Shown: positions 51,398-64,000, counted from the stretch's first letter. The stretch is 64,000 nt of DNA from Hyaloperonospora brassicae (GCA_947650285.1 CANTFL010000496.1:1-64000); one strand, 5' to 3'. The notes: generated by a model from the sequence alone, not told the origin. Numbers and translations: made by a program.

Positions 51398-53195
51398 TCG
51401 TCTATGAGTATAAAAGGTAACCATTCGAATGTGAAACGTCTGACATGTAACGAGTCTAATCTACACGGTCCAAAATGAACCGGTTCTTTTGCAAAATAGA
51501 CGGTTCGGACATGAACGAAAAGTTGCACAAGCAGGAAGTGTTGACAAGGAGGGCCGCTCAGTAGTTGCGGGAAAGTAAACATGGCGATTGGATGCACTAG
51601 AGACAACACGGGGCAGTAGGAAAACGGGTGCAGCATTTAAACTTATACCAATCTCACTTCGGTATTTGCCTCCAACGACCAACTAGAAACCAACGGGAAG
51701 TTTGAGGATAGCTCATGTTGTGATTTTGGCGCAGTATTCGATTGTTTTTTCCCGATGGGGGAGTATAAACTTTATCCACACAGAGCATAGGCTTCTACTA
51801 ATTTCGATGAGGATCACAAATCACAGCATTGTAAAAACTACATTTACGTGTTCTCATTCGTTTTCTGAAGACAGCTAAAAAGAGCTACAGTGTGTACAAC
51901 TTCAGGCACATACATTCATGTGGTGATGAGGACCATTTTCAATGATGCATGCGTACGACATTCTGTTAACAGTTCAATACCCGTTTCAAACAAAAAACCG
52001 ACAAGAAGCTCGAATCGTGTGACATGCATTTGGCTTGTACGCGCATCCGTTTGGCAGGTGATAAACGCCGTTTGCCATTTACCATTTCTTTACAAAGTCG
52101 CATACAACTTGACTTGCTACAAAAAATTATCACTGAACTGTGAACAGTGCTGCTAAATGATACCGAGCGTCCAATGGCACGGGGTGCATGTCATTGTGTT
52201 GTATCTAGAAATTCGACAGCTTCCACTTACTTACACATGTGATCATGCGCTGTTTTTAGTAGGGTCGGTATAAATCATTCGTCTGATGTTGCGACGAATT
52301 GCCACCTTCGTCTTCAGCGTCGGCATACACATCCTTTGCTACTTAAATAGCTACATTTAGGTGCGCTCTAGAGGGTGCGGTTTTGATCGTGCCACGCGCC
52401 GGGCGTTTTCAGTTCTCGGTTTCGGCATGCCACATGGATCAGGCTGTTACTTCTCACATCTATGCATCCACAGCGGAGGATCATGCACTGTCGAAGGTGT
52501 TATGCTTCGACAGGTTATTCTTGACGAGAGGCCGTACGCTAAGTAATGGGGTCCCCAAGTAGTACTGAAGAGCAGTATGTGTCAGACTTTTTTTGTTAGG
52601 ACTTTCCTTGGTCACACAGGGAGTCGAAATGCAGTCGCTGGACTAGACCGGTTGCTCCTTACCCGATGCACCGGTACCCCCTTACCATACCTACGTTGAA
52701 CATTATCATGCCTGTCATACTACTGTATATGCGTGCCTTCATTCCAAAAGTTATCGCTTGACAACAATTGTGATCGATCGACTAAACATCGCGAATGTCG
52801 AATGGACAAATAAGTTTTACATATCAACGTCTGTAAAAATGGCGCTTTCACATCGAGAGTTGCTCGCTTCAGGCGTCGTTTCTTACCGAGGCAAAATACG
52901 GGAACATTTCGAAATCCGAGATCGAACGCTGTTCTGAAGTTGTGAAAGATGCGATAGTCCTATTTTTTATCTGATTCCTTCTACCTCCACGGGAGCGTTT
53001 TTCATCTTTTCTCCTATTCCACACCGAATGTGCTAGCAAACCAAACGAAACTGTTCAAACGACGAAGTTATCGCAATGTGTGTCGATGAATCAGTGAAGC
53101 GACGTGTTACTCGTGCTGAACACTTGTGGCTCGAAGGAACCAACGGCGTAAAAACAAGTACCCGTACTTCTTGTGCTGGTTTATACCACGCACCC
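51398..53195. other. Spacer between the two duplicated pectate lyase segments
   Basis: Single-copy, mixed-composition DNA. The longest frames (104 codons minus at 51322-51636 and 88 codons plus at 51890-52156) show no recognisable motif. No RNA gene or repeat was found. Confidence 0.5.
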
Positions 53196-54230
53196 ACTGA
53201 CCATCGCCACTGGCGACGGTACGCCGAACAACGGCTGTCGGATGCGTACCTCAACTATGCATGCGCTACGAGGCTTATCGATGGACCCACACGCATGATT
53301 TGGCTTTTTACGTATCCGCTCACTTTGCATCCAAACCAGCTGCTGTGCTTATCGTTCGTCTTTTTCGCTCTATTCAAGAATTACCACACCAAAACAATGA
53401 TGCAATGACCGCAGGCGGCTTAGGAAAACCCGAAAGCTTCAGAAGCCTGGGTCTAAATATGGACCTAGATCTGGCCATCCTGGTGCTGATCGCATAGCCC
53501 GTCTACCATTTGCAATATGCTGGAGCTCCGGAAGAAAGTATGCACGTGAAAAGGACAAGTGCCTTTCGTTAGACAGTCATCCGAGGCCGTGGGTACGAGT
53601 TGGTACAACTAAGGCACGACACAACAGATGGAAAGCATTCGTAGGGCACATGATGACTTGCCCGCCTAGTTGCGTGGTCAGCCCCTCGCGACTGTGCTAC
53701 TGTAGATGCCACCTGCTTTTTGTGCACATCCAAGTCGCGAATAGAATTCCGCAGGCTCGAGGAAAAAGCGGCATGAAATGCACACAAGCAGCGCCGACTA
53801 GTGCCGGGGAATAGCGTACCAACACGTAATCGAGCGTGAAAGATCTGCAGGCGCTTACTATCCCGTCCTATATGCTGCTATGCTACTCTTACATCTAGTG
53901 TCGGAATGTTTTAGAGGCGAATGGTTCTCGGTCCATTGGCGACGCCGTGAGCCGGCATCTGCTCGTGAGAGTGGATGTAAGCTCTCACGGATGTGTACGT
54001 TTCATCTGTGCTTGTCGTCTTTTCGGATCTGTTGCAGAATCTAACACCCGTCAGTACAACAGCAAGTTGTGCGCACGTCAGCAGCCGAACCTTCGGAACG
54101 TACTCGATGGCTGAAACTTCATAGGAGGCGGCGGCACTATGTTCTTCGGTTCCACGTGGTTCGCTCACTGATGCTCTATCTAGACACGGGAAGAACTCCA
54201 GCAGCGATCACTGAAATTCACCTACACGCT

Positions 54231-54268
54231 CGTCACTCATTGCTCCATTCACGCTCTTCGCAGCAAGC
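54231..54268 (+). promoter_or_regulatory. Conserved promoter / initiator-like block, duplicate
   Basis: Identical to the block at 50191-50228, in the same position before the ATG at 54330. Confidence 0.5.
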
Positions 54269-54329
54269 ATAGAACCGATCGACCGACTACGAACATCCTT
54301 TGCTGATCGACAGAACATACGTGCAAACC

Positions 54330-55154
54330 ATGGTGAATGTCGTTTCACTCGCCGCACTGGCGCTTGCCACGACGATTGCCGTCGCTTTGGGTGACTCGAT
54401 ACCTGCCGTGTCTTTGGGTGACTCGGTACCTGTCGTGTCTTTGAATGCCTCCATGCGTGCCGTGTCTTTGAGTGCCTCCATTCGTGCCGAGGTGGCTCCT
54501 ATGCCGAATGGAGCATGGCCCACAAGCCAAGGCGATGTATACTTCGAAGAGCCCTATACGGTCAAGAAGGGCGAGGTATACGATGGCGAGATGAAGACGT
54601 ACCAGCTCTCGAACGTCAAGTGCCGTGGCGACACGGAGAGTGGCTGGCAAAACGCCGTCTTCGTTGTCGAGGCCGGCGGTACACTCAAGAACGCGATCAT
54701 TGGTACGGATCAAATGGAGGGATCGCACTGCGACGATGGTGATTGCCTTTACGAAAACGTGTGGTGGGATGACGTGTGCGAGGACGCGCTGAGCATCAAG
54801 GGCGGTTCAGAAAGAAGCGTGACGAGAGTGATTGGCGGAGGTGCGCGCTCAGCCAGCGACAAGGTGGTGCAGCACAACGGCTACGGTTCTTTGTTCATTG
54901 AGGGGTTCTATGTGGAGAACTACAGTCAATTCTACCGCTCATGCGGCAATTGTGGCAACAAGGATGTCAAGATCAGCATCAAGAACTTGTTTGCCGTCGA
55001 CGGTCGCGTGAGAATCGTGACGCAGAACAAGGGCGACGAGGTCACGATCAAGAACGTCAAGATCAAGGGCAACAAGGTCGAAGTGTGTTCGGTCGGCACG
55101 GGCGCTTCGCGCACGCCCTGCCGCTACTCGCCTAGTAACGTCACGTATGTGTGA
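54330..55154 (+). CDS. Secreted pectate lyase, PL3 family, duplicate (274 aa)
   Basis: Differs from the gene at 50290-51114 by one visible amino-acid change, Ala for Val in the LF(V/A)VDGRVR motif (the Ala form matches the FAVNGRVR of gene C). Same signal peptide, four nine-residue repeats and PL3 domain. Near identity and an intact frame suggest either a very recent duplication or ongoing conversion between the copies. Confidence 0.94.
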   Translation: MVNVVSLAALALATTIAVALGDSIPAVSLGDSVPVVSLNASMRAVSLSASIRAEVAPMPNGAWPTSQGDVYFEEPYTVKKGEVYDGEMKTYQLSNVKCRGDTESGWQNAVFVVEAGGTLKNAIIGTDQMEGSHCDDGDCLYENVWWDDVCEDALSIKGGSERSVTRVIGGGARSASDKVVQHNGYGSLFIEGFYVENYSQFYRSCGNCGNKDVKISIKNLFAVDGRVRIVTQNKGDEVTIKNVKIKGNKVEVCSVGTGASRTPCRYSPSNVTYV

Positions 55155-55437
55155 AGCAAAAGTGCTTGCGATGTGTATGTCATTAGCGTTACCATTGATG
55201 TTTTGTAGTGTTGTTTCATCGTATCCAATAGAGATTCGGTGGAAACCCGTATGTATGCCTGGTATGTTCTTTTTGTCTGCGACGGCGAGGTTTCGTGCGC
55301 AAATCGATGCGTCTTCGTGGGGTAGTGCGAGAAGTGCTCGTTTCTAGGTGAAGCAATCCTTTCAAAATCTTTGTAAGCATGTATATCGCGAATGACAAAC
55401 GGAGCAATCAACAGCACGTTGTAAGCATTCAGCGGAC

Positions 55438-55659
55438 CTGCATCTCATGCTCAAATATTTCCCCGAATAAGATCTAAGCAGATACCGTTCGAGGTGTCAT
55501 GCAGTATGAACAGCTGTTTGTATTAATGTCCTCTACGTCGTTCTGCATTTTGCCTTACTTTAAGTAAGAATTTGACGCCGTAGGTGCCTTCACTTTGCAT
55601 TGAGAAATGCAGCTGTATGGGGCTTCTATATACTCTCACGACCAGACTAATGTCCAAAG
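55438..55659. other. Right flank of the direct duplication
   Basis: Short unique stretch; nothing recognised. Confidence 0.5.
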
Positions 55660-55960
55660 TAAATTGTGTGACACACTCGTTAACTTATTGCCACCCGTGA
55701 ACCCACAACGGGCGGATCAGGCCCATCGAAGAAGGATGAACCTCCACAAACGAATCGTGGGAATTATCGAACTAGTTGGCATCCAGAATATCTGGCTGAA
55801 AAATAGCGCCCATCGCGTTGGACGTCAGCCACGACCGGTAATCGATGTGCAGGACATACCGAAGAGGGCAATACCAAGTCGTTCGCGCAATATTTATTCC
55901 GGCTGTACCTGCGAGAAATATAATTGTTGACGCTATGGTTACATCAGCTGAGCCCATTCT
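55660..55960 (-). repeat. Old repeat remnant, minus-strand copy
   Basis: Inverted, diverged partner of 47571-47850. The minus translation includes IFLAGTAGINIARTTW and LHIDYRSWLTSNA, interrupted by stops. It probably derives from the same decayed mobile element. Confidence 0.4.
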
Positions 55961-58900
55961 TGGTTACGTATAAATGAGCAGTATAATATCTAAATACGAC
56001 ACATGATTAAGCTTGAGATCCTGCACTAATAAATAAATTTTTCTGCACGCTACTGTTCATCGGTTGCTTATTATATTACGGAATGCATTCTAGAACGAAA
56101 TCTGCTCGTATCTTGGATTGCTTCGTCTGCTAATCGAGGTAACTTGCTGTCTTTATATTTAACTTTTTGTTGGAGGCTAAATGATTGTTTATGTGATGTT
56201 CTCATAAAAAATTTGGCTCAAGCATCATTTACATAGACACGTGGGAGATATAAGTATTTAGTTCATGCAAGACTCGTGACGCGTTATCCCGTCAGCGTTT
56301 GTCGCTGCCCTCGATTTTTCTGCATTAATCATCTTGCATCCTTTCATTGCGTGATAGCATTTGCAGAAGATACTGGTCAGTCATGACGGGCATGAACTTC
56401 GTCCAACTCCTGTTCGAGCACAGGGCATAAAAAGCAATCCAGAACCGATATTGTAAATTGCATTCGAAAACCTCTAACATACACGCCAATTCGCCAGAAA
56501 ATGAGTGTAAAGAAGTTTTGTCGCTCAAGTCTTGTAATTTGTCGCCGCGCATCTCTGTTTCAAGCTTAAAGTCTATTTCGTTCGCCGAATCTATCGGCTT
56601 TGCAAAAGAATGTATCTTTTCGATCCTAAATACCGAGTAAAAACCCTCTACCAACTTTGTACGTACCTATCATAGTGTTTGGCTATTGCTGTATATGTCG
56701 AATCGGATTTCATCGTTATCTCTCATTTTTCAAAGTCAAGACCATTTAGCTATAGAATCTCGTGTCATTTAGATTTTATGTATGTTAAGGATAGGGTCGT
56801 TGATATTCCGTCTTTCAGTATTTGTAGAAATCTGATATAAATATCAGTCGCTTTGTCGGCCTCGCTTGTCCTCAGTTATTTTTTATTAATAGAAGTTTGC
56901 TCTACCAAATTTTTTAGAGTGGACCCTTTATTGGAATAGGTTTCGTCTGCTCGTGAGATAGACTCATCACCATTGGTTTACTCCTCTAATTTCACAACGA
57001 AGACGGACCTTAGGTGAGGTATATCATTAGTTAGCAATACGCACGCAATGATTGTTTGATTGATGGATTCGTATGAGCCCGTGCGATTTATTTTCATCAT
57101 GTATCTTCTGCCACTATGTCAAGTAAGGTATACCTTATGCCATGATACGTGTGTATTTATACTTTATATGCCAGCTGCTTCATAACAACTTCAATACGTA
57201 GAACTATACTATCTGCTTAACCGTATTGTCTACGTAATAGTTTTATCAAACATAAATTGTATATTGATAGATGCTGTATAATGAACTAATTAAGGAATGG
57301 CATTATTGTTTCGCTTCCTTGCTGTGGAACTTACATCGACCAATAATTATTGTAATAAGCCAATCTAAAGAGTTAAAAAATTACGTTAGAGAAACAAACC
57401 ACCCCGAGTGCAATTGTGACCAACGTATCTTTTGCTGTCGTATTCAAAAAAAGTTGAGCGTAATGTGTACTGTACGCAATAACAAATAAAATCGGATTGA
57501 GCGTGCAATCTACTACGAATTGCATGTCGCAGGGTGGCTAACATACTGGAAAAAGATGCAGCATTTTCAATCCTGACTTTAAAGCTGAGTATATACCACC
57601 AATTTGTCCGACGATCAGCTGTCGCCTTTTTAGCTACTTTAGTCCAGCTGTAAGCCAATACTTGCTCAACGACTATACCGAGTTTAATATTGCTTTGGGC
57701 ATTCAATTTAAGGTGTTCATCGAGACCGCCACTAAGTTTTTCGTCGATACATTCAACCGCTTGTATCACCTCAATATCAGACTACCGCTAATATATATTT
57801 GTTGCGTGTTACTATCATGAGGCTGCGTGTTGTATATCATTATTGGATTTTATAAATAACGCCTCACCTACCGTCTAAACAATACGTTTCTAATAAATTA
57901 CCATTAAACCAGTATGTAGATGAGAGTAAGTGCGCTTAAACTGAATACATTACAGGTTAGTTCGATATAGTCCGCTTTACATGTATTCATCAGTAATTAA
58001 TCTCACCTGTTGCTTTAAATATAATAGCCGATAATGAAAGTATTCTGATGTAGCTTCTAAACTGTCCATATTGGTTGGCTTGTCTCGATAACCGTCGACC
58101 TTTTGTTTATTTGTATTTCAGTAGATTAAAGTTCGGCTTCCGTATTTTCGTTCATGAATCCTGTTATTATCATATCTGTCTAAATGTTCTTATCAATAAA
58201 TTAGTCGTCAGGTTCTTCTGTCGCAAGTATTGACGCGAACAGTCGATGAATAATTTGATACATGTAGCATATTTTTCTGTAAACGCCGCCAGTCAATCGG
58301 TGTTATCTTTTCAGTGTGCTCAAGTGCAGATACATCATGTTAATATTATGACAAAATGTCTTCGAACCTTTAGTGAAGCCCAAAATTTTTTGAGCGACTG
58401 CTATGATTTCATCAAATTGTATTGAGTAGGGTGCTTATCGTAAGCAACGCAAAGTAATATTGGACGAAATGTACTTCCGCTGTCGCTAAAATTTTGTGCA
58501 TGTATACACTAAATAAGGTACTATTCTATTATTCTGTCTAACATCAAGTTAATAAATATATTTATGTCTCTCCATATGCATATGCATTTTTATAAGAGGT
58601 ATGCGTATGTTCAACCACAATTAAAATAATCTGTCAATAAAAGAGTTCAAAATAATTAATCATGCTATCATCGGATATAGCCCATCATTCCAAACTTTAT
58701 ATGGGCGTATAAGGTAATTTAATGTACGTCAAGTATAAGAAAATCTTAAATAATCGAGCGAGGGATCTATCGTAATTCGCCGATGTACTTAAATCTATTT
58801 ATAAAGTGGATATAGAATGAATGAGGCCTCTTCTGTCGCTATCCTGTCAATTTTTGCTCTTTAATACTTTAAATATCTAGCTGAATTCGTTTAGTCAGTG

Positions 58901-61339
58901 TTCAACTGAAGCTAAACAAATTTTTTGCGAGGTCTGTACTCCTTATTATTTGGGTTCGATTTTTAGCTCGTTATTGACCCTATGTTATATATACACATAG
59001 ATACATCTTACGACAGCATGCCTCCAACATGATATTGTTTGCCTTTTCCCGTAACGGGACAAGCTTAAGTCAGATGTCTTTTGCAAAATAAAGAACCTGT
59101 AATCACGTAGGATATCCTGCAAGTTTGCCGTCGAGCTATTCTCTGGTTCCAGTATCATTATCGGTGGTTATCCATTCTCCAACGATTTTTATTTGTTATT
59201 TGAAAAGTGTCACTTTATTTAAAAACTCGTGATGGTGAAGGCCCTAATTTAATGTTGAACCATTGCATTAATCGGTATCGCTCTTCTTACAACATGTTCA
59301 TAAAAAAGCACTGTCGGAAACAGGTAAAATACGAACTCGTTGCTATTAACACCTATTTATAAGCAATTTGCTCAATTAACATCAGATTTTTCCATTAAAA
59401 AGTTATTTTTTCTTTAAGCAAGTTAATTTTCTTCGTTATTATGTACCATATAAAAATCAATATATTGGATTATTATTTTTCACAAAATGCATGGTATCCT
59501 ACCCCGTTGAACGTGGCTTCTACCAAGCTTGTTAGATTAACGCAAATCAAAGCGTAATAATATAACGCCTGTCTTCTCTTTTGTCATACCTTCAAATCTC
59601 TGATTATGTGCCATGTCTTCTGATACAGGAAATATATATTATGAAAATTTAAGAATTAAATCGATACGTTTTACTGTCGCCCATGTAGAAATACAATTCA
59701 GTCAACAACGCCTTGAATAATATGGATATTAAATCGTGTAAATACATTTTTGCGATATCAATATATTCATTAGTTCTTATTAAAAATTATATATGCATCT
59801 GATCATTGCATAACATTCCACATTTACTTTATTATGTCGGTAAAAAAAAGACGGTAGTTATATGTGGGTCTTGTCAAGGATTATCTTACCGAAAAAGTGT
59901 ATAGTTTTAGCTTACAAAGTGAGCTATATTGTAGTGCACATACCTTATGTATACAGTTGGAGAATAAAAAAAACAAGTTTATGACCTGTAAAACTTCCTA
60001 AAATTATCGTACTTGTCAAGTACGAACGAGGGTACAGGTTCTATTTACTACAAGCCTATTCAGTCTGACTTGATATGATAAGGTAAAACCCGCGTGCAAG
60101 ATATTTCTAATAGTGTAGTTCTTAACATGTAGGTCCATCTCAAACCTCTACTGAGCATGAAGTGTATCAGACCGTGAATACTTACAATTTGTTCTCATAA
60201 TCGAATAGCTGCTGACTATAGATTCTGTCTGGACGGCATATAAATGTATTGTTCTGGCAATTTCCTTGTACTAATAGTGAAATCTCGCTATTTATCCTAT
60301 AATCTAATTTCGGTGCTGTCAATCGACACACTAAGTTTACAAACAAGGACTTTTAAACTCAGGATATGTCTATCATTAATCGCAAAATTGCATGAGTATA
60401 TAATTTTAATTTATATTTTAAATGCATTTGGAAGGTCTTAGGGTTCAATGACGAAGAGGTAAATGTGTAGGTCGTTTTTCGTTCTAGACAGTGGAGTTCG
60501 GTGAGAGTTGCCGTTAAGCACATCATGTTACAAAATATTTATACTGAAGCTATTTGAGATGATGAATGTAATGAATTGTTCTAAATGAATTAACAGCTGC
60601 AATTCGTGGCCACTGAACGACATGTAGACTATTGAGTAATAAGTTCGTAGATTGTGGTAGTTACAACTGTTGCTGCGTCGAATGCAATGCATCGACGTTA
60701 TACGTAATTTGGATCATAAATCTTCTTTAAAGATACACAAATATGATCTTGCTACTAATTTTTGATACCTACATTTGCTGATACGATACTCCAACGACAT
60801 AAATGAGGTCAATTTTTTGTTGTCATCGATACAAATTATGTTGGAAATATTCGACAGCTAAGAACCCTTTCTTCTTTGCTACGTTAAGATTTATGAGTGA
60901 TTAATACAATTAAAAAAATGTCTACCCACTATCAATTTTGAATTTTTGTGTCAATAGCTCAGATATAGTATCTGTCTTGGCCAATGAACCCCCTCGGTCT
61001 CGTAAGCTTTGCGATTCTAGTAACGTATCGCGCTGCCTACACCAAAGGTTCGACTTCATGTCAATTGGGATATAAAACGCTGATGACATCCTTCTTTACT
61101 TTGTTATCAGACCCACATGGCATTATACACTGGCTTATTATATTTTCTAGTGATTTCCTATACTGATACGGTGTACTCAGGCTGTCTAATTTTTAACCAC
61201 ACATATAGAGTCCATACGCCTATAGTGCGAGATTCGGCGGCCAATTCTTTCGTTTATATGACATCGGCAAAATATTAAATGCACCATTGAATTACAAATA
61301 TAATTCAAAATGCCCTAGATACTTGGGAAATAATAATAT
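55961..61339. other. Long AT-rich desert without supported genes
   Basis: More than 5 kb of AT-rich DNA. The longest frames (127 codons minus at 57386-57769 and 109 codons minus at 56325-56654) have no motif I recognise. No tandem repeat, RNA gene or transposon end was seen. It is probably old intergenic or fully decayed repeat sequence. Confidence 0.6.
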
Positions 61340-61670
61340 GCCCTACGTCCTAGTATACTAAAGTTAATGTGAAACACATATTATTACACGTCCTTCATCA
61401 TTTTCGCTTTCCGTTTGATGGCCGTGATCAAATCCCGCCCTGTTTGGGTAGCCGTGCAAAGGGTTCTGCCGCGGGAGTGCTGCGCTTGCAGCCATCAGTT
61501 GAAGGCACAGACGCGAGATACGAGTAGGTAAATGCTTTCTTGGTAGCAGCGGTCGCGGCCGTAAAACAGTCAGTCCTTGCTAATATTGTCGATATTTATG
61601 ATATTGCTTTTGGAAATGTTGTTCAGTTGTTATAGTTGATGTTGTTGCTGCCACTGTTGAAGGTTCTACT
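61340..61670 (-). repeat. CAA-rich dispersed repeat, copy 3, joined to Gypsy pol
   Basis: On the minus strand: a short CAACAA tract (about 61600-61665), then the core GTTTTACGGCCGCGACCG…CACGGCC (about 61425-61585) and the tail ATATGTGTTTCACATTAACTTTAGTATACTAGGACG. The core matches copies 1 and 2. The 5' part present in those copies is missing; instead the sequence joins the end of a Gypsy reverse transcriptase near 61665. Confidence 0.65.
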
Positions 61671-63900
61671 AAAATGAGCGATTGCATCAAGCTTTGCTTG
61701 ATACCTTTAAAGGAACGCTGACAGTCAGCGTTCCATGACCACTTGACATTTTACTTGACGAAGACAAGCAAGATGAACAGGCATCTCGGCGAAGTTGCGC
61801 TAGTACTTGTGCAAGTACGCCGCTAGACCAAGGAACTTCTTTAGTCCCTTGACATCGACTGGCACTGGCCAGTCGGTGATCGCCATGATCTTTTCGGGAT
61901 CGGTGCGTACGCCGTGTTTATCCACGATGCAACCAAGACATGGTATTTCGCTAGCCGCGAAGATACGCTTCTTGAGGTTGGCGTACAACTTATGCTTGCG
62001 CATAAGTTGAAGAAATGGACGAACGTGAGTTCTGTAAACTTCAACGTATGTTTTCCCGTCCAGACCCCGGCTTTGGACGAACACATCGTCGGAGTAATTC
62101 ATTGCAAAATTCCGCACCGGTATCAACAGATTTGTAGTATATCTGTTGAACGTTGCAGGGGCATTACTCAGCCCCTGTGGCATCACTGGTCACTCCCAAA
62201 GCATACCGCTGTGGGCGCTCACTGCCGTGTACGGGATGTCCCGATCACGCATGAGGATCTGATACGAATCCATCCATCAGATCCATGGACGAAAAGATGG
62301 TACTCTTTGACATACCAACAATGATCACGTATTTCCTCGGTATCGTCGTCTGAGCCGGTACCGTTGCAGCATTCAATTTGTTGAATTCGTGCACTATCCG
62401 CCATCCTCCTGTGGCCTTTCTCACACGGAAGGTCAAAGAACTGTTAGGGGAAGTTGATAATCCCTCACATGGCCTGCTGCTAAGCGATCGGCAAAGAACT
62501 TGTCGATCGCTAGTACTTGTTCACGAGGCAGTGGCCACTGCTTCATGGCACAGTACTTCGAGCCCGGTCTGAGCTCGATCTCGTGTCGAGTGCTTTTGTC
62601 CTTAGGCAACTCGCACGGTACGGATTCTGGAAACACATCCTTAAATTTGATCAAATCCTTATACAAAGGATTTGCCTGAAGCGACTTCCAGGATTAAGAT
62701 TCACATCTATCAATCCGAGTCTTATTATCGATGACAGTTTCGTCCATCGATGAACTGCTGAGAACCCTCTCGGTCTCAGAAAATGCCGTTGCCGGTCGAA
62801 TATCGGTAACGTACTCGTCATCCGCGACGAGTACACAAATTTGCTTGACTTTGCCACTACGCAGATCACGCAAGAACCGTTACGGATCTAGCGTTGGCAA
62901 TTTGGTTCTCTCCGAAGTTAACTTCGGAGGTATAACCAGATCAAGCGTGTAAGCACCTACGCTTGATCCGTCATCCACCAGGACATTCACTGTCTCAATT
63001 ACTTCATAGAAAGTCACATTTACAGGATTTAGAAGAGCTTTCTCCACAATGTAGTGAATATCTACATTGTGTTGTTGTACAGTCATACTAACGACAGTAC
63101 CGCGAATGGGGCTATCGCACTAACTCTCAGTACACCCACATATGTTTGGGTGGTCTAAGATGTTCTTCAGATTGTCATCTAATGAACAAGCAACAGACAT
63201 TGATAGAGATTAATGCCGCCAGCTCAACCTTGGCTCGTATTTCCTGAGCCTAGGTAATCCTAGGATGACATCAAACTCGTCATCCATGTCGAGTACGATG
63301 AAGTCATCATCATACTGCTCATCTTTTTACGTGTAGTGAATTCCGACTACAAGTTTCTTCACCGTGACCGATCGCCTGTCGCAAGCCGCACCGTTATTCT
63401 CGTTGGAGGGATCTTCCTCTCCACGAAGTTGATACTCCCAGCCTCTAGTGACTGGCGGCGAACAGAGTTGTTCAACGCCCCATAGTCAACTAGGCCGCGA
63501 AGTGACAAGTCTTTTGTCACTTCCAATGTCAAGATGATGAGGTACACCTCATAACTAGGTGCACAGACACACAGTGACTGTGTGTCGGGAGCAACCTTCG
63601 CCAAGAGATTTGCAAATTCTTTCGATGTTGCTGGATCAGTAGGGTGCTCCGCCCTTACTGACCCCGAACAATTTGATGGCCCGCTTCGCTATTGCGGCTG
63701 GGCAACAGTATCAAACCCTCGTCGTCCAGTTTTTCAAACTGGTGGACGGTTACTGCGCTCAGCACCTCGTGGTGCTGAGCGTGGGATACTGACGTCGTTT
63801 GCATATTGTCCCAGCTGATGATATAAATGGCATCTCACCACTCAATTGTCATTCACAGGGCGAGGTTTCTTGCCCTCAACATGACAGAGGTTCATTGATT
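61671..63900 (-). pseudogene. Decayed Ty3/Gypsy pol (protease and reverse transcriptase)
   Basis: Read from right to left. At 63359-63604 a protease-like frame has GLVDYGALNNSVRRQSL, where the active-site D-(S/T)-G has become D-Y-G. At 62433-62666 the pre-RT linker reads FKDVFPESVPCELPKDKSTRHEIELRPG. At 62245-62436 comes RVRKATGGWRIVHEFNKLNAATVP. At 61800-62186 comes MPQGLSNAPATFNR, the active box MNYSDDVFV (YSDD), and FLGLAAYLHKY. A final segment WSWNADCQRSFKGIKQSLMQ (near 61690-61745) is the start of the RNase H connection. Stops and frame changes separate the pieces. Integrase and 3' LTR are missing. Confidence 0.85.
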
Positions 63901-64000
63901 CTGGGTCTACGACTGCTGATCGTCTTTTTGTACGATAGGGTGTAAAGTAGTGTGAGCCTGTATCACACTAAAGTCTTCCTGCTCCGCAGCGTAGATCGCT
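63901..64000 (-). other. Upstream part of the Gypsy element, cut by the window edge
   Basis: The sequence continues upstream of the protease toward the expected gag. It is too short and broken to call a domain. Confidence 0.3.

Larger units (their letters stand above)
53196..55437 (+). repeat. 2242-bp direct duplication, right copy
   Basis: Same length as 49156-51397 with no indels. Visible differences include GTTCGATCAC to GTTCGCTCAC (54166), CTAAAATTC to CTGAAATTC, GTC to GCC in the gene, AAATTGATG to AAATCGATG and GTGTATCGC to GTATATCGC. Confidence 0.93.

Overview
The window looks like a repeat-rich piece of an oomycete nuclear genome, most likely from the Phytophthora / downy-mildew group (Peronosporales). 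Reasons: secreted PL3-family pectate lyases in tandem clusters, Ty1/Copia and Ty3/Gypsy pol genes, a LINE remnant and a Crypton-like tyrosine-recombinase element, set in AT-rich DNA. There are no bacterial operons, rRNA or recognisable tRNA genes. The assignment is inference from family content; no species is claimed.

Layout. 1-3.2 kb: AT-rich DNA starting with copy 1 of an old CAA-rich repeat. 3.2-7.4 kb: a decayed LINE, plus strand. 7.6-13.5 kb: a decayed Copia element, minus strand, with 208-bp LTRs and a perfect 5-bp target duplication (CCTAT), inside an unrecognised decayed minus-strand reading frame. 14.3-16.1 kb: AT-rich. 16.1-16.8 kb: repeat copy 2. 17.19-27.37 kb: three head-to-tail copies (3386, 3391 and 3397 bp) of a Crypton-like element, each encoding a tyrosine recombinase, a second basic protein and a 170-bp minisatellite; every boundary shares CATA. 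27.55-28.60 kb: a roughly 1.05-kb element with long inverted ends.

28.7-47.0 kb: a tandem array (unit about 3.5 kb) of minus-strand pectate lyase genes. The leftmost copy keeps only its signal-peptide codons and is split by a complete Copia element (28751-33553) with identical 254-bp LTRs, GCATT target duplication and one open 1413-residue polyprotein. The next two copies share a one-base deletion in a G run. The fourth is intact (246 aa). The array stops at the stop codon of a further, missing copy.

49.2-55.4 kb: a 2242-bp direct duplication carrying two nearly identical plus-strand pectate lyase genes (274 aa) with a four-copy nine-residue repeat behind the signal peptide. 55.4-61.4 kb: AT-rich, no supported gene. 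61.4-64.0 kb: a decayed minus-strand Gypsy pol joined to repeat copy 3, running off the window.

The only likely host functions are the pectate lyases: secreted enzymes that cut de-esterified plant pectin. The two clusters share promoter and 3' flank sequence, so they descend from one ancestral gene with its flanks. Nearly everything else is mobile DNA. The most unusual structure is the recombinase-element array, whose junctions look like site-specific integration of an element into its own end.
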